The notes below the pieces were generated by a model. It did no database searches, was not told the origin of the DNA, and saw only the letters and a program-made list of their open reading frames with translations. This document shows, piece by piece, positions 17,968 to 26,954 of a stretch of DNA of 64,000 nucleotides. Origin of the DNA: G942493375 sp942493375 (GTDB lineage: Bacteria; Armatimonadota; UBA5829); the NCBI GenBank assembly GCA_942493375.1, contig OW818698.1, positions 2,170,001-2,234,000 on the forward strand, written 5' to 3'. Each line of letters begins with the position of its first letter. Position 1 is the stretch's first letter. Position numbers and translations under genes: made by a program.

Positions 17968-19428
17968 TTAAATCAAATCGGAATAATGATTGAATGCCCT
18001 TTCATACTTTGACAAGGGTGAGGGTTCAAGACTAAGCTCTTTTCTGAGCAAGTCAGCCAACTTGGCTATCTGAACAACAGGCATCCCTTTGCTCTCAATT
18101 TCAATTTCCACGTCTCGACCAATTTCCTTACCTGATAAATCTAGAAAACGAACAAAGTCGAAACATACTTCAGCATTCTGTCCATCATTGTTTCGTGCAT
18201 AAAGTGTCTCGCGTGTTGTCTCGATTCTGATTCGAGGGGCAAGATTGCCACAGCTGGGATATCTCTGTTTGAGTACTATAATCGGGATAGCGTTTATCTG
18301 TTTACCTAAAAGAAAAGCGTTTGCGTCTTTTAGTGTGATCGTCTGTTCTTCCTCAAAACGATTATACTCTCCACTGTCTTGTGAAGCATCGGACCGTTTT
18401 GCTTTTAATGTTAGTCTTGCTGTATCTGGTGTCTGCCGGAGCCTAAACGAACCGCCATTAAACAGAATAGTAAATTCAGCATCATCCATATATGTATCAT
18501 TTTGCACTTGGGTTTTACGGCTATCTACAAACAGTCCAGATTTGTTAATCAACTGTCCAGCAATATCAAAGACTGACTGTCTGCTGTTTGGATCACCAGT
18601 ATACAACAGCTTATACTCTATCTCATAGGGATCATTGGGATGCTCTCCGTCTACCATATTAATATTGTGTTCCTCTAGTAAATGCTTATGCTGCTTAACT
18701 GTTTTTGCTGCTTTCTCAAATCCTATATGTGGTACTCGCCAGTAGTCGCGCCCATGTGAATTTGAGTGAGGTGTTTTTACGAAAGTAGCTTCACCAAAAC
18801 AAGTCCATCGTATCCATCTGAAAATTTTTGGGTCTATTCCATTTTTTGTAAGCGGATGTATTCTATGATATTCACACTGCGTGTCATTGTTGAATACACG
18901 TTCATATTGCCGTGCAAATAAGGGTCCAGGGCAATCATCTAATTGTGGCTTGATGAAATATAGATTGGGCCTTACAAGGTCTGGATGAGACATCAGAATC
19001 CTATTATAGGCATCAGAACGTTCTCTCTTGGGAAGAGCATTTATATCATCTTTTGAGAATAAAGTTTCCCTATCAATGTTATCAAGATATTCAGGTTTTA
19101 GGACGGTATCTATTATATGCAGGATATTTCCATTATCTTGGCGAAAGCTGCGTCCTGCCAGAACAAAGTTCTCAAGGTCGATTTTTCCCGCTATTTGGAC
19201 ATACACTCGGAAATTGTTTTTTGAACGTGTCAATCTCCAATCACTAGGCAAATACAAATTGATTTCTTGAATAATCAACAGCAGCTTCTTAACATCACGA
19301 TCCGAAATATCGCCGATACAGCTAACTTCTCTCCAACATCCAGCGACACGCTCCACATACCTTTTTATTGCATGCTGTACACTTGAACCATCAGCAAGCT
19401 GTTCTTTATCTATTGGTAGTACTAACAA
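17968..19428 (-). CDS. CYTH-domain protein with a large unknown N-terminal region
   Basis: 486 residues starting at TTG 19428, eight bases after GGAG. Residues 267-480 form a CYTH domain: EIEYK at 269-273 is the defining ExExK metal-triphosphate motif, followed by FRLRQTPDTARLTLKAKR, FEEEQTI, VEIEIESKG and a terminal SKYERAF element. CYTH enzymes cleave or cyclise nucleoside and inorganic triphosphates (class IV adenylate cyclase, thiamine or tripolyphosphatase). The first 265 residues match nothing I recognise. The length is about twice that of a lone CYTH protein. It lies 95 bp before the ABC transporter and 238 bp after the radical-SAM gene. It might make or degrade a nucleotide signal; that is inference. 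Confidence 0.8.
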   Translation of the reverse strand: MLVLPIDKEQLADGSSVQHAIKRYVERVAGCWREVSCIGDISDRDVKKLLLIIQEINLYLPSDWRLTRSKNNFRVYVQIAGKIDLENFVLAGRSFRQDNGNILHIIDTVLKPEYLDNIDRETLFSKDDINALPKRERSDAYNRILMSHPDLVRPNLYFIKPQLDDCPGPLFARQYERVFNNDTQCEYHRIHPLTKNGIDPKIFRWIRWTCFGEATFVKTPHSNSHGRDYWRVPHIGFEKAAKTVKQHKHLLEEHNINMVDGEHPNDPYEIEYKLLYTGDPNSRQSVFDIAGQLINKSGLFVDSRKTQVQNDTYMDDAEFTILFNGGSFRLRQTPDTARLTLKAKRSDASQDSGEYNRFEEEQTITLKDANAFLLGKQINAIPIIVLKQRYPSCGNLAPRIRIETTRETLYARNNDGQNAEVCFDFVRFLDLSGKEIGRDVEIEIESKGMPVVQIAKLADLLRKELSLEPSPLSKYERAFNHYSDLI

Positions 19429-19666
19429 AATGATTCTCCAATCTTGTCTGTTAAGCGATTTGTAGCTCTACAGATGAACAGTAGATCATCTGAACGACAA
19501 TTGTTGATGACGAGATGAAATGTGGAGCTTCTGGAGATTAGCAACGAGTGGCATGTTCAGCTGATCCCAATCCAATCACCTTGTGCCGTAACTACAATAA
19601 TTACTTGTTCATATCCAAGATTGCCTGATTCCAGCTTATGGTTATTGATGAAAAAACCCGCACATT

Positions 19667-20299
19667 TCACTTACTCGGTTTACGATTGATAAGGTGGTAT
19701 AAGTTCATCTCTTGTCGTATCTTCTTGTCAAAGTCCGGATCGGTGGGAACTCCGACGTAATACAAAGTCTCGCCACACGATGTGAATTCCAAGCCCGCTG
19801 ATTTGTCGGTTATCGGGTCTAGTGCTTCTACAATGCTTCTGTATCTATTTGTAAGAGGAATCAATCGTTGATTCGACGATCCACGCCACAGGATATCTGC
19901 ATGTCTGCTCTGTATATATGGCCCATCAACTAGTAGATCAATACGGTCCAGGAGATCCAGGATATGGTTATCTCGTGATTCATTTAAGTCTTCAAAAGTC
20001 CGTCCTGTATAACAAACGACACTAAAGTCTCGATTTTTCCTGATAATATCGATGATGGCTACGAGTTCTTCGCTTTGAACAGTAGGTTCCCCCCCGGAAA
20101 GAGTAATTCCCTGGACGTTTTCCTGGTGTAGAATCCATTGTGCAACTTCACCAATGCTCATCGCAACGCCCTTGTCAAAGTCGTGCATATATGGTGCTAG
20201 GCATCCATGACATCCAATATTGCACCCTTGCACCCATATAACGGCTCTGCTTCCTGGACCCAAAACCGTTACAGGCGACTGCAGTCGATGGATTTGCAC
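19667..20299 (-). CDS. Small radical-SAM activase-like protein (NrdG/PflA type)
   Basis: 210 residues, GTG 20299 with GGGAGG upstream. The [4Fe-4S] motif is CNIGCHGC (CxxxCxxC) in the N-terminal third, followed by TLSGGEPTVQ, a typical SAM-binding glycine motif. The size and the motif WVQGCNIGCHGC match the single-domain activases that create glycyl radicals. No glycyl-radical enzyme or NrdD is visible in the window, so it more likely acts on a protein of its own operon, or on the small peptides encoded just upstream. The target is unknown. It belongs with the AAA/vWA set by strand and close spacing. Confidence 0.85.
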   Translation of the reverse strand: MQIHRLQSPVTVLGPGSRAVIWVQGCNIGCHGCLAPYMHDFDKGVAMSIGEVAQWILHQENVQGITLSGGEPTVQSEELVAIIDIIRKNRDFSVVCYTGRTFEDLNESRDNHILDLLDRIDLLVDGPYIQSRHADILWRGSSNQRLIPLTNRYRSIVEALDPITDKSAGLEFTSCGETLYYVGVPTDPDFDKKIRQEMNLYHLINRKPSK

Positions 20300-20313
20300 T
20301 TCATCCTCCCATG

Positions 20314-20475
20314 CTATTTACTAGGATACTTCCTCTCGTGGTCATCCACTAATCTATTTAACCTTTGCGCTTCTCGTCGCATATCCTCGATTCGCTTTCT
20401 ACGTTTTGGAATAGCAATAATTTCCTCAATTACAACGATCACAATTCCGATGATGATCCACATCCACCACGACAT
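20314..20475 (-). CDS. One-helix micropeptide beginning MSWWMW (53 aa)
   Basis: ATG 20475 is chosen because AGGAGG lies just upstream. The peptide has an N-terminal Trp-rich membrane helix (residues 3-22) followed by a charged, helical cytoplasmic tail rich in Arg and Glu, ending ERKYPSK. A second gene 218 bp away encodes a close relative with the same MSWWMW start and a KKYPGK end. The conservation of both ends in the two copies argues that both are real proteins. Likely a membrane subunit or partner of the adjacent AAA+ ATPase; role unknown. Confidence 0.75.
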   Translation of the reverse strand: MSWWMWIIIGIVIVVIEEIIAIPKRRKRIEDMRREAQRLNRLVDDHERKYPSK

Positions 20476-20693
20476 AGATTGCCTCCTGATTGATTTATAA
20501 TCTAGCAACGACTCTAGATCCAAAGGGAAATCCAGATTTTATCAGGACCAGAGGTTATAGCCATTAACACATGCAGATACAGCTTGTAATATGTTATCGA
20601 GGAACACCTGCAGTCAAACTGTTGCATCTGACTTTGTGATTTTTACGATTTCATAATATGAGCTGATAAATGCACACAAAACATGCTAATAAG

Positions 20694-20867
20694 CTATTTA
20701 CCTGGATACTTCTTTTCGTGATTATCTAACGCATTGTTATACATTTCTAGTTCTTTTCGCATCTCTTCCATACGCATTTCCTGCTCTCTTTTTGCTTTTG
20801 GAATTGAAACAAACGCTATAAACAGAATAACCACAATTCCTACTATGACCCACATCCACCATGACAT
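20694..20867 (-). CDS. Paralogous one-helix micropeptide (57 aa)
   Basis: ATG 20867 with GAGGTG upstream. It starts MSWWMWVIVGIVVIL, a membrane helix with a two-Trp anchor, then a basic and acidic helical tail (KREQEMRMEEMRKEL) and ends DNHEKKYPGK. It is clearly related to the 53-residue neighbour: same MSWWMW beginning, IPK after the helix, and xKKYPxK end. It is too short for most gene finders. It lies 66 bp after the AAA+ ATPase gene and is likely co-transcribed with it. Confidence 0.75.
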   Translation of the reverse strand: MSWWMWVIVGIVVILFIAFVSIPKAKREQEMRMEEMRKELEMYNNALDNHEKKYPGK

Positions 20868-20933
20868 AGTCTTTCACCTCTTAATAGAAAATAAGTTAAG
20901 TAGCTCTTCGTGAATTTATGGATTGCTCTTGCC

Positions 20934-22808
20934 TTAAATTAGCCGAGGTAATCTATCCTCTATCTTCTCACGGCACACCCCAATGATTTTGTTTTGCTGA
21001 TCGTATTCAAGGAACTCTTGAAGTTCACCGGGTACACTAGACTTTTCTGTCCATGGAATATCAGAAACGAAACTAATAGCCGCCAGTGAATGCAGACACA
21101 TGAATAGATACTTCCTTGGATCGTGGTTTGGGATATAATCTAGGACAGCATTCATAACATCAGACGGCGCTATTGTTTTTCCATTATTCTGCTCAACTAG
21201 TGCTACCAACTCACTCGCATGCCTTACAGTCTTTTGTATGGAATCACAAGATAAGTTCTTGGATTCTATCAGCTTATAGACAGTTTCCCATTTATCACTA
21301 CCGCCTGAAAGTGATAGACCAAGCACCTTTGCGAGATCAGCTACCAAACCCTCTATTTGTTGCAATGTTGGATTCATAAAGGGAATCACACGATCGAATC
21401 TCCTCAACATTGCAGCGTCCAACATATCAGGCCTATTAGTAGCACCTATCCATAAGATTTCGCCACGATACCGATCGTTACCCATGAACTCTAATAGCCG
21501 TGCCAACACATGCTGTTCTACCTCATGGCTTGATGCCTGGCCTGTCATATCACGAGCTGACAACATTTGATCGATTTCATCAACAAACACAACTACAGGT
21601 TTTAGTGTCGGGAGAATCTCAAGTGCATTTTCTAGATTCCGTTCAGTTTCACCAACCCACATACTTCTCATGTTCTTGAAACGGACCATCGTCATACCGC
21701 ACTGTTTGGCGAATGCAGTCGTAAGATGTGACTTGCCATTACCGGGAGGACCAACGAAAAGTAATCCTTTAGGAATAAAAGCGCATTTATCCTCTGATGG
21801 AACAGAATGGTCACGCCGAATCAGACCCGCAACCTTCCGCAAATAGTCTGTCACCTTTGGTTGGGCGTTGGAGTCAGAAAGATCAAATCTTGGTTCGACA
21901 AGTTCAACTACTCCTCTACATAATCCTTCCAATACTTCACGCTTCTTCTCCTTTATGTGGTCGGAATCAAGCTCTGCGCTGTATAATCCACTAAGCTTTT
22001 CTATATCCGCTAGACGCAGGCCATTGGATTGTGATGCCAGATCTTGACATGTCTTTTGATCGAGTCCAGGAACACGCGATAACAGTGTTTTCCGAGATTC
22101 TAGGTCAGGGAAAGGAACTTGGAACAACTCGTAGCCACTCTTAGGTGAAGTAAGATCTGGGGCAAGCGCTCCTTTCTCAGAAGCTAACAGTACGATTATG
22201 TTTCCAGCTTTGCGGATTAGCCTGTCATATCCCCACCTCATCAAAGTTTCGTTGATGATACGTTGATTCACCGGAATAGACGTTGAACCTTCGCGCGGAG
22301 CAAGGTAATCCGCATTCTCAATAACTAGAGCGGTGCCTGCTATTCCGAGTTTCTCCAGATTACATTGCGTGTAAAGAAGTTTTTCGAAGTTCTCAAGAAG
22401 ATTCAAAACATTGTATTGAAGGGTTGGAGCTGATTGTGCCCAAGCTTTTGGTTTGATTGACCTGCCTGAAGATGAAACCACATTAGGATCCTGATCTTCA
22501 CGCAGGCTTGATGGGGTATCTGATACTCCTATGGCGTCAGTGATGGCCTCACCGATTTTCCGGTGCTCAGGATCCGACTGATTATATGGTGCCCCCTTGA
22601 CATAGGTAGCATAACCACGAGATAACATATAGCAGTAGACTATTCGATTTGTTGCGCTCAGATCGCGGCAGAGCCTGTCACGAAATCCTAGAATAGGACC
22701 ATTCGAATTGTTAGGCAAGACTATGTCGTGCACATTCGATGTTAAGATAAACCCGTGGCTTGATCCTGTCTTAACACTACAGATGATTGAATCCACCAAC
22801 TTATCCAC
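20934..22808 (-). CDS. Tandem AAA+ ATPase with one active domain
   Basis: 624 residues from GTG 22808 (GGAGGT nine bases upstream). Residues about 1-290 look like a degenerate AAA domain: no Walker A, but a LVIENADYL stretch in the Walker B place. Residues about 340-520 are an active AAA domain: Walker A GPPGNGKS (353-360), Walker B VVVFVDEIDQ (D410/E411), sensor ATN (456-458) and paired arginines RR (469-470). This arrangement is seen in CDC48/ClpX-like remodelling rings. It lies three bases after the coiled-coil gene's stop. It probably remodels a membrane-bound partner encoded in the same operon. Confidence 0.85.
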   Translation of the reverse strand: MDKLVDSIICSVKTGSSHGFILTSNVHDIVLPNNSNGPILGFRDRLCRDLSATNRIVYCYMLSRGYATYVKGAPYNQSDPEHRKIGEAITDAIGVSDTPSSLREDQDPNVVSSSGRSIKPKAWAQSAPTLQYNVLNLLENFEKLLYTQCNLEKLGIAGTALVIENADYLAPREGSTSIPVNQRIINETLMRWGYDRLIRKAGNIIVLLASEKGALAPDLTSPKSGYELFQVPFPDLESRKTLLSRVPGLDQKTCQDLASQSNGLRLADIEKLSGLYSAELDSDHIKEKKREVLEGLCRGVVELVEPRFDLSDSNAQPKVTDYLRKVAGLIRRDHSVPSEDKCAFIPKGLLFVGPPGNGKSHLTTAFAKQCGMTMVRFKNMRSMWVGETERNLENALEILPTLKPVVVFVDEIDQMLSARDMTGQASSHEVEQHVLARLLEFMGNDRYRGEILWIGATNRPDMLDAAMLRRFDRVIPFMNPTLQQIEGLVADLAKVLGLSLSGGSDKWETVYKLIESKNLSCDSIQKTVRHASELVALVEQNNGKTIAPSDVMNAVLDYIPNHDPRKYLFMCLHSLAAISFVSDIPWTEKSSVPGELQEFLEYDQQNKIIGVCREKIEDRLPRLI

Positions 22809-22811
22809 TAA

Positions 22812-23966
22812 TCACGACCTCCAAGATTTATCATAACTTGCTCCAGCATTATTGTCTTCTTCTCCCCACTGCCAGTCATCCTTAACTCCACTTTTTCGAC
22901 TGATGTCTCTTGATGTGCCAGAAGAGGATCCATTGATGTCATTAATCAATGTCTGTAGCTTTTCTACTACGACTTTCGTTTTTGTCGAATCCTCCACTTT
23001 GACAACTATTCTTCCACTGGTATCCACATCAATCTTCTTGCTTACATTCTTCTCTTTACGCGCTGCTTGTTTCTTGGCAATCTGGACAGTAGTTTTTAGT
23101 GCGATTCCCTGACCTCGTTCCACAACACTTTCATAGCGTTTTGCCGCTGACTTTGCTTCTTGCAGTTTTCCTGACGCCAAATCCCGCTGCGCCGCTCGAA
23201 GGCCGGACTCGATTTGGGTTATGGATCCCATAGATTTTTCTGCGGCAATTTTTGCTTTATCTGGATATGGAGATTCTTGCAGTAAGATTACTCCGACACG
23301 AGCGCGTGAAATTGCTTGTGCTGTAATCGAATAATCCGCCTGCGCTTTTACCGCTTTATCGGTGTAATTTTTTACCTGCCGGGTAGCTGTCTTCGTAATT
23401 AGAACTACCTCACGTTCTGCACGTTTTACTGTTTCAGAAGAGGTGGCCTTGGCAATCTTGTGTGCAGCTAATATGATTGCTTTAGATGATGCCTTTACTT
23501 CATTGCATCTGTCTTGGGCTGATATCTCTAATTCAGCAGAGGCTGGGAGAGGGGCAGAAGACAATGTGTTTACAGTTTGGTTCAAGGTGCTATGAATATC
23601 TCTGATCCTCGCGATCGCTTCACTCTTTGCTTTTGAGGTAGTGTTACTTTGAGAGGTTGTTTTCATATATATCTGATCTAGTTGTTTTGTATTTGTCCTT
23701 ATCACTTCAACAGTTGAGTCTATTTGGGACTTAACGCCCGTTAGTCGGTGCATTCTATTAGTGCGGATCTGTTCCCATTCATTGTCTGCTTCTTGAATTC
23801 TGGCAAGCGTTTTCTGTTGAGAATGGTAAGCCTGTTGTCGGAAGACTATATCATGTGCATCGACAACACTCGAAGATATCTCAGCGATACTCAAACCTAC
23901 CTCTTGTGCCACAGCCAAGCATACCAAGCCCAGCCCTTCAACTATGCCAAAACCACCACTACTCAT
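22812..23966 (-). CDS. Long coiled-coil protein (384 aa)
   Basis: ATG 23966 after GAGGTG. The first 35 residues are hydrophobic and glycine-rich, possibly a membrane-associated element. The bulk (40-340) is rich in Ala, Lys, Glu, Gln and Ser with heptad-like spacing, consistent with long coiled coil. The C-terminal part has a basic/acidic alternation (KKQAARKEKNVSKK) and ends KSWRS. No enzyme motif is visible. It is three bases upstream of the AAA+ gene, so it may be the scaffold or substrate of the ATPase. I do not recognise the family. Confidence 0.7.
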   Translation of the reverse strand: MSSGGFGIVEGLGLVCLAVAQEVGLSIAEISSSVVDAHDIVFRQQAYHSQQKTLARIQEADNEWEQIRTNRMHRLTGVKSQIDSTVEVIRTNTKQLDQIYMKTTSQSNTTSKAKSEAIARIRDIHSTLNQTVNTLSSAPLPASAELEISAQDRCNEVKASSKAIILAAHKIAKATSSETVKRAEREVVLITKTATRQVKNYTDKAVKAQADYSITAQAISRARVGVILLQESPYPDKAKIAAEKSMGSITQIESGLRAAQRDLASGKLQEAKSAAKRYESVVERGQGIALKTTVQIAKKQAARKEKNVSKKIDVDTSGRIVVKVEDSTKTKVVVEKLQTLINDINGSSSGTSRDISRKSGVKDDWQWGEEDNNAGASYDKSWRS

Positions 23967-23987
23967 TTGATCACCTCGCTACACTTC

Positions 23988-24986
23988 CTAGTCATCTTCC
24001 ACTCTTGTTGCTCCACCTTCATATGAAACAGGTTCAGGTGGATCCACTTCCAAATCCTCACTACCTCCGATTTCTGATTCTTTCGGTGATGAAGAAGGCT
24101 TATCCTCAGCAATATGTGTTTCATCTGCAATGCCATTTTGATGAGGTGACATCTCAGCTTGGAGAGCGTGGTACGAAACGTGAAGGAGATAGGCAGCGAT
24201 CATTAATAGACCCATATAAAAGAAAGTAAGTCCCTTCAGGACCAATACTGCGCCAGTGCTACCATATTCACGGAATAGTTGATCTGGTGATGGCACATCC
24301 TTTGTCTCAAGGAAAGTTTTACCTGCTTTCTCAGCTAAACCCATCATTTCTGCTAACTGGATTTGCATAAGCAAAACATCGAATTTGAGAACAATCCATA
24401 CAAAGAGTATGATTGCCACAACCAAAGCAGCTAGTCTCTCTAGAGTCATCCAAGCAACTATCCAAGTGGCTCTTCTATTTGCTTGCTCGATCACTTCAGC
24501 ATCAGTAAGGTCGTCATTCTGAACGCCAATCTGATTCCGTAATACTGCCCGTTCAGCTGCATGTTGGCCGTGCATGTCGTAACCTATCCATCGACTTGCC
24601 CAGAGTATTGCTGAATAAAGCAAGTGTGTGACAATCAGACTGACGGTACCAATCATTACTCCAATAATTTCGTAGGATTTCATCCCTTTGATTCCAGGAA
24701 TACCACTCGCCATTTCCAAAAGGAAATTGATAAACCTGGAAGCATCACCGGCAACATTAGGCAGAAATTGTTTCATACCTGCAGAGCATACTGTGACAGC
24801 AAAATACCACACCAAAGCATTAAAAACAACTGCAAATATGAAATGGAGTATGCGATCAAGCATTCTTACGCGGTCACCTAAAAAACGGCGACAAAGCGCA
24901 TGTATGCCTACCCACACAAGTGCAGCGGCTGCAATGGATATCAGTAGAGTCGTGAACGCATATGCCATATCGCTCTTGGAGCCCAT
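23988..24986 (-). CDS. Multi-spanning membrane protein (332 aa)
   Basis: Start at ATG 24986, eight bases after AGGAGG; ATG 24992 is only two bases from it but overlaps the upstream stop as TAATG. At least five hydrophobic segments are visible, including ALVWVGIHALC near the start, IGVMIGTVSLIVTHLLYSA in the middle, ALVVAIILFVWIVL and an MGLLMIAAYLL segment. The C-terminal tail is acidic and proline-rich. No family is recognised. It sits between another membrane protein and the coiled-coil protein, and probably forms the membrane platform of this set. Confidence 0.7.
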   Translation of the reverse strand: MGSKSDMAYAFTTLLISIAAAALVWVGIHALCRRFLGDRVRMLDRILHFIFAVVFNALVWYFAVTVCSAGMKQFLPNVAGDASRFINFLLEMASGIPGIKGMKSYEIIGVMIGTVSLIVTHLLYSAILWASRWIGYDMHGQHAAERAVLRNQIGVQNDDLTDAEVIEQANRRATWIVAWMTLERLAALVVAIILFVWIVLKFDVLLMQIQLAEMMGLAEKAGKTFLETKDVPSPDQLFREYGSTGAVLVLKGLTFFYMGLLMIAAYLLHVSYHALQAEMSPHQNGIADETHIAEDKPSSSPKESEIGGSEDLEVDPPEPVSYEGGATRVEDD

Positions 24987-24991
24987 TCTCA

Positions 24992-25444
24992 TTACCTCCT
25001 ATGAGCGTTGCCCGAAGGGCAGTTCTCAAAGATAGACTTGTAGTTAATGACAAGTCCTATTGTATATAAGCTGAACGCTGAAACTGATACTACTTGGATT
25101 GTATGGCTAATTTTTGGATAGACAATGTCAAGACCAACCCATATAGCATAACTATCCCAAATAACAAATGAGACCAGCATCACCATTAAGAACAAACGAG
25201 ACATCCAGACACTAAAAGTTGCACTCATATCATCTGCCATAGATAAACGTACAAAGCTACGACCCAATGCACGAATTGATAAAGACGTACCTATCACAGA
25301 TAACAGAGCGACAACGAATATGTATAGGAATCCCTGACCGATGATTTTACCGAAGACTAGTCCAGCACTCTGATAGATCAGATATCCCACAAAAACCCAC
25401 ACAATAGCGTCCACAATTGTTAAGACAGCTCTTAGTCCTCTCAA
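24992..25444 (-). CDS. Small membrane protein with four helices (150 aa)
   Basis: TTG 25444 is preferred: GGAGG lies eight bases upstream, while the earlier in-frame TTG has no site. Hydrophobic segments are visible at AIVWVFVGYLIYQ, FLYIFVVALLSVIGTS, a LFLMVMLVSFVIW stretch and VVSVSAFSLYTIGLV. The stop overlaps the next gene's potential ATG by one base. It is probably translated together with the 332-residue membrane protein. No family is recognised. Confidence 0.65.
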   Translation of the reverse strand: MRGLRAVLTIVDAIVWVFVGYLIYQSAGLVFGKIIGQGFLYIFVVALLSVIGTSLSIRALGRSFVRLSMADDMSATFSVWMSRLFLMVMLVSFVIWDSYAIWVGLDIVYPKISHTIQVVSVSAFSLYTIGLVINYKSIFENCPSGNAHRR

Positions 25445-25467
25445 AAGTACTTTCCTCCGCAATGAAA

Positions 25468-26250
25468 TTAGTTGAGTTCGGGACCAGTGAATCGGCCTTT
25501 AGCAAGCTGATCTTCTAAATCACCATCGTTGATCCATTGTGCATTAACCTGTGCCGTCTTTGAAGCATCTTTTAACTGAGAGACTACACTTTCTTGTTTA
25601 CGATATGCTGCTCGAGTCTGGTTGCTCTGTTTGGGATTGGCCATACGAACTATATAGAAAGCTGCGCAATTAATATTGGCATCAACGAGTTTTTTCCAGT
25701 CAAACTGATTCCAGTCTCGGAAAGAAGCACCCGACTCTTTCGGTTGATCCACAAGCATATCAGAAAAATAGAGCAGGACCACAGATTCTGGAACTGTACT
25801 ACCATTACCTTTAGCAGTAGACATAACCTTATCCATTGCACTAATCTGGTCTGTACCCTCGCCTTCAGGTCCAGGTTTACTGAACTCTTTTTCAAACTTA
25901 GCCCATCTATCTTCAGTGAATTCTGAGTTTTTAATCATTATTGGGTCCATCGGAAATGAATCCAGCTTAATAATAGCAAGATCGAAATCCCTGCTACGAG
26001 CTGCCTGTTTACAGAAGGCCTGAGTCGCCTGTTTAATCATATCCCACTTCGTCATAACAGATTGTGTGCTGTCAATCACAATTATGGCTAGTGGTGCTCC
26101 GACTTCGGGTTGTACTGGTCTAGCTGCAACTTGAGTAGTCGAATTACTGCTTGCTTGTCGACGAGGTAGTAAGCGTCCGCATCCACTAGTCAATATACAT
26201 AGAATACAGCATACTACGATAAACACTATCGTCAAATTACACTTCTGCAT
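25468..26250 (-). CDS. vWA-domain lipoprotein
   Basis: 260 residues from ATG 26250, seven bases after AGGAGG; ATG 26253 is four bases from it. A lipoprotein signal ends in LTSGC with Cys24, so the protein is anchored at the membrane. The mature part is a von Willebrand A domain: IVIDSTQSV gives a DxTxS variant of the DxSxS metal site, and a VVLLYFSDM strand follows with the second acidic residue. vWA domains hold protein partners through a metal ion. It is the first gene of the minus-strand set and pairs with the AAA+ ATPase in a way reminiscent of MoxR-vWA systems, although the ATPase is not clearly MoxR-type. Confidence 0.8.
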   Translation of the reverse strand: MQKCNLTIVFIVVCCILCILTSGCGRLLPRRQASSNSTTQVAARPVQPEVGAPLAIIVIDSTQSVMTKWDMIKQATQAFCKQAARSRDFDLAIIKLDSFPMDPIMIKNSEFTEDRWAKFEKEFSKPGPEGEGTDQISAMDKVMSTAKGNGSTVPESVVLLYFSDMLVDQPKESGASFRDWNQFDWKKLVDANINCAAFYIVRMANPKQSNQTRAAYRKQESVVSQLKDASKTAQVNAQWINDGDLEDQLAKGRFTGPELN

Positions 26251-26394
26251 CATCCATCCTCCTAAAACACGACTGCAAATTGTCACATGAACATTTCGAT
26301 ACTTGCAGCGAAGTAGTCCGGCTATACTGCAATTCATAGCAAATTAGTTCGCAGACTATCAATAATCGTGCACAAATCTAATTACACAAATGTG

Positions 26395-26423
26395 TCTATA
26401 AGCAATGTTACGCTAGCTTACAA
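26395..26423 (-). promoter_or_regulatory. Promoter of the vWA/AAA operon
   Basis: On the minus strand: -35 TTGTAA (26418-26423), 17-base gap, -10 TATAGA (26395-26400). It is 145 bases upstream of the vWA lipoprotein start and diverges from the RiPP promoter 370 bases away. The stretch 26251-26954 between the divergent operons has no gene I can support; it holds this promoter, the RiPP promoter and several inverted repeats. Confidence 0.6.
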
Positions 26424-26795
26424 ACATTATTCACTGTTCCTTGGATGTTACCTGTATTCCTTCTTTTATTTAGCATATATAACTGTGTTTATGCTGTGAC
26501 CATTACAAGAGACCAGCATGGTTTCTTGTATAATTGAGTAAATGGACCATAATAAAACAAACTAGTTCTTTCTCTTGGTCAGATGTGGTTAGAAAGCATC
26601 CACTTATATAAATCGGAATAATTTAGAATCGGCAAGACGCAATGGATTAGTATCGACTGTTTGCTTTAGTCCACGAATGATTTTGGACATGAGTAGCAGG
26701 CGGACTCAGCTTATGTATCTACTCAGATACACATATTAAAGAGGAGTAGATTGCTCAACTCATAATAAAATTGTTTAAGTCAAATTATCTATTTG

Positions 26796-26814
26796 CTTGA
26801 CAGTTATTGTCAAG
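26796..26814 (+). promoter_or_regulatory. Operator-like palindrome on the RiPP -35 box
   Basis: A perfect inverted repeat CTTGACA-gttat-TGTCAAG (7-bp arms, 5-base gap). The left arm contains the -35 hexamer of the RiPP promoter, so any protein bound here would block or modulate transcription. No dedicated regulator is encoded in the cluster itself. Confidence 0.5.
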
Positions 26815-26824
26815 ATCGTATAAT
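26797..26824 (+). promoter_or_regulatory. Promoter of the RiPP cluster
   Basis: -35 TTGACA (26797-26802) and -10 TATAAT (26819-26824), both consensus, with a 16-base gap. Transcription would start near 26831, leaving a leader of about 120 bases before the first radical-SAM gene. The leader can fold: TGCTAGT (26869-26875) pairs with ACTAGCA (26889-26895), and ATTGTT further on pairs with AACAAT. Confidence 0.75.
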
Positions 26825-26954
26825 GATAAATGAAGCTTATATATAAGATACAATAGTTCGGGGTCATATGCTAGTGTTATAATTGCATACTAGCAACATA
26901 ATGTGACAACATATTGTTCACACGCACAACAATGTCGATATCATAGGATTAATA

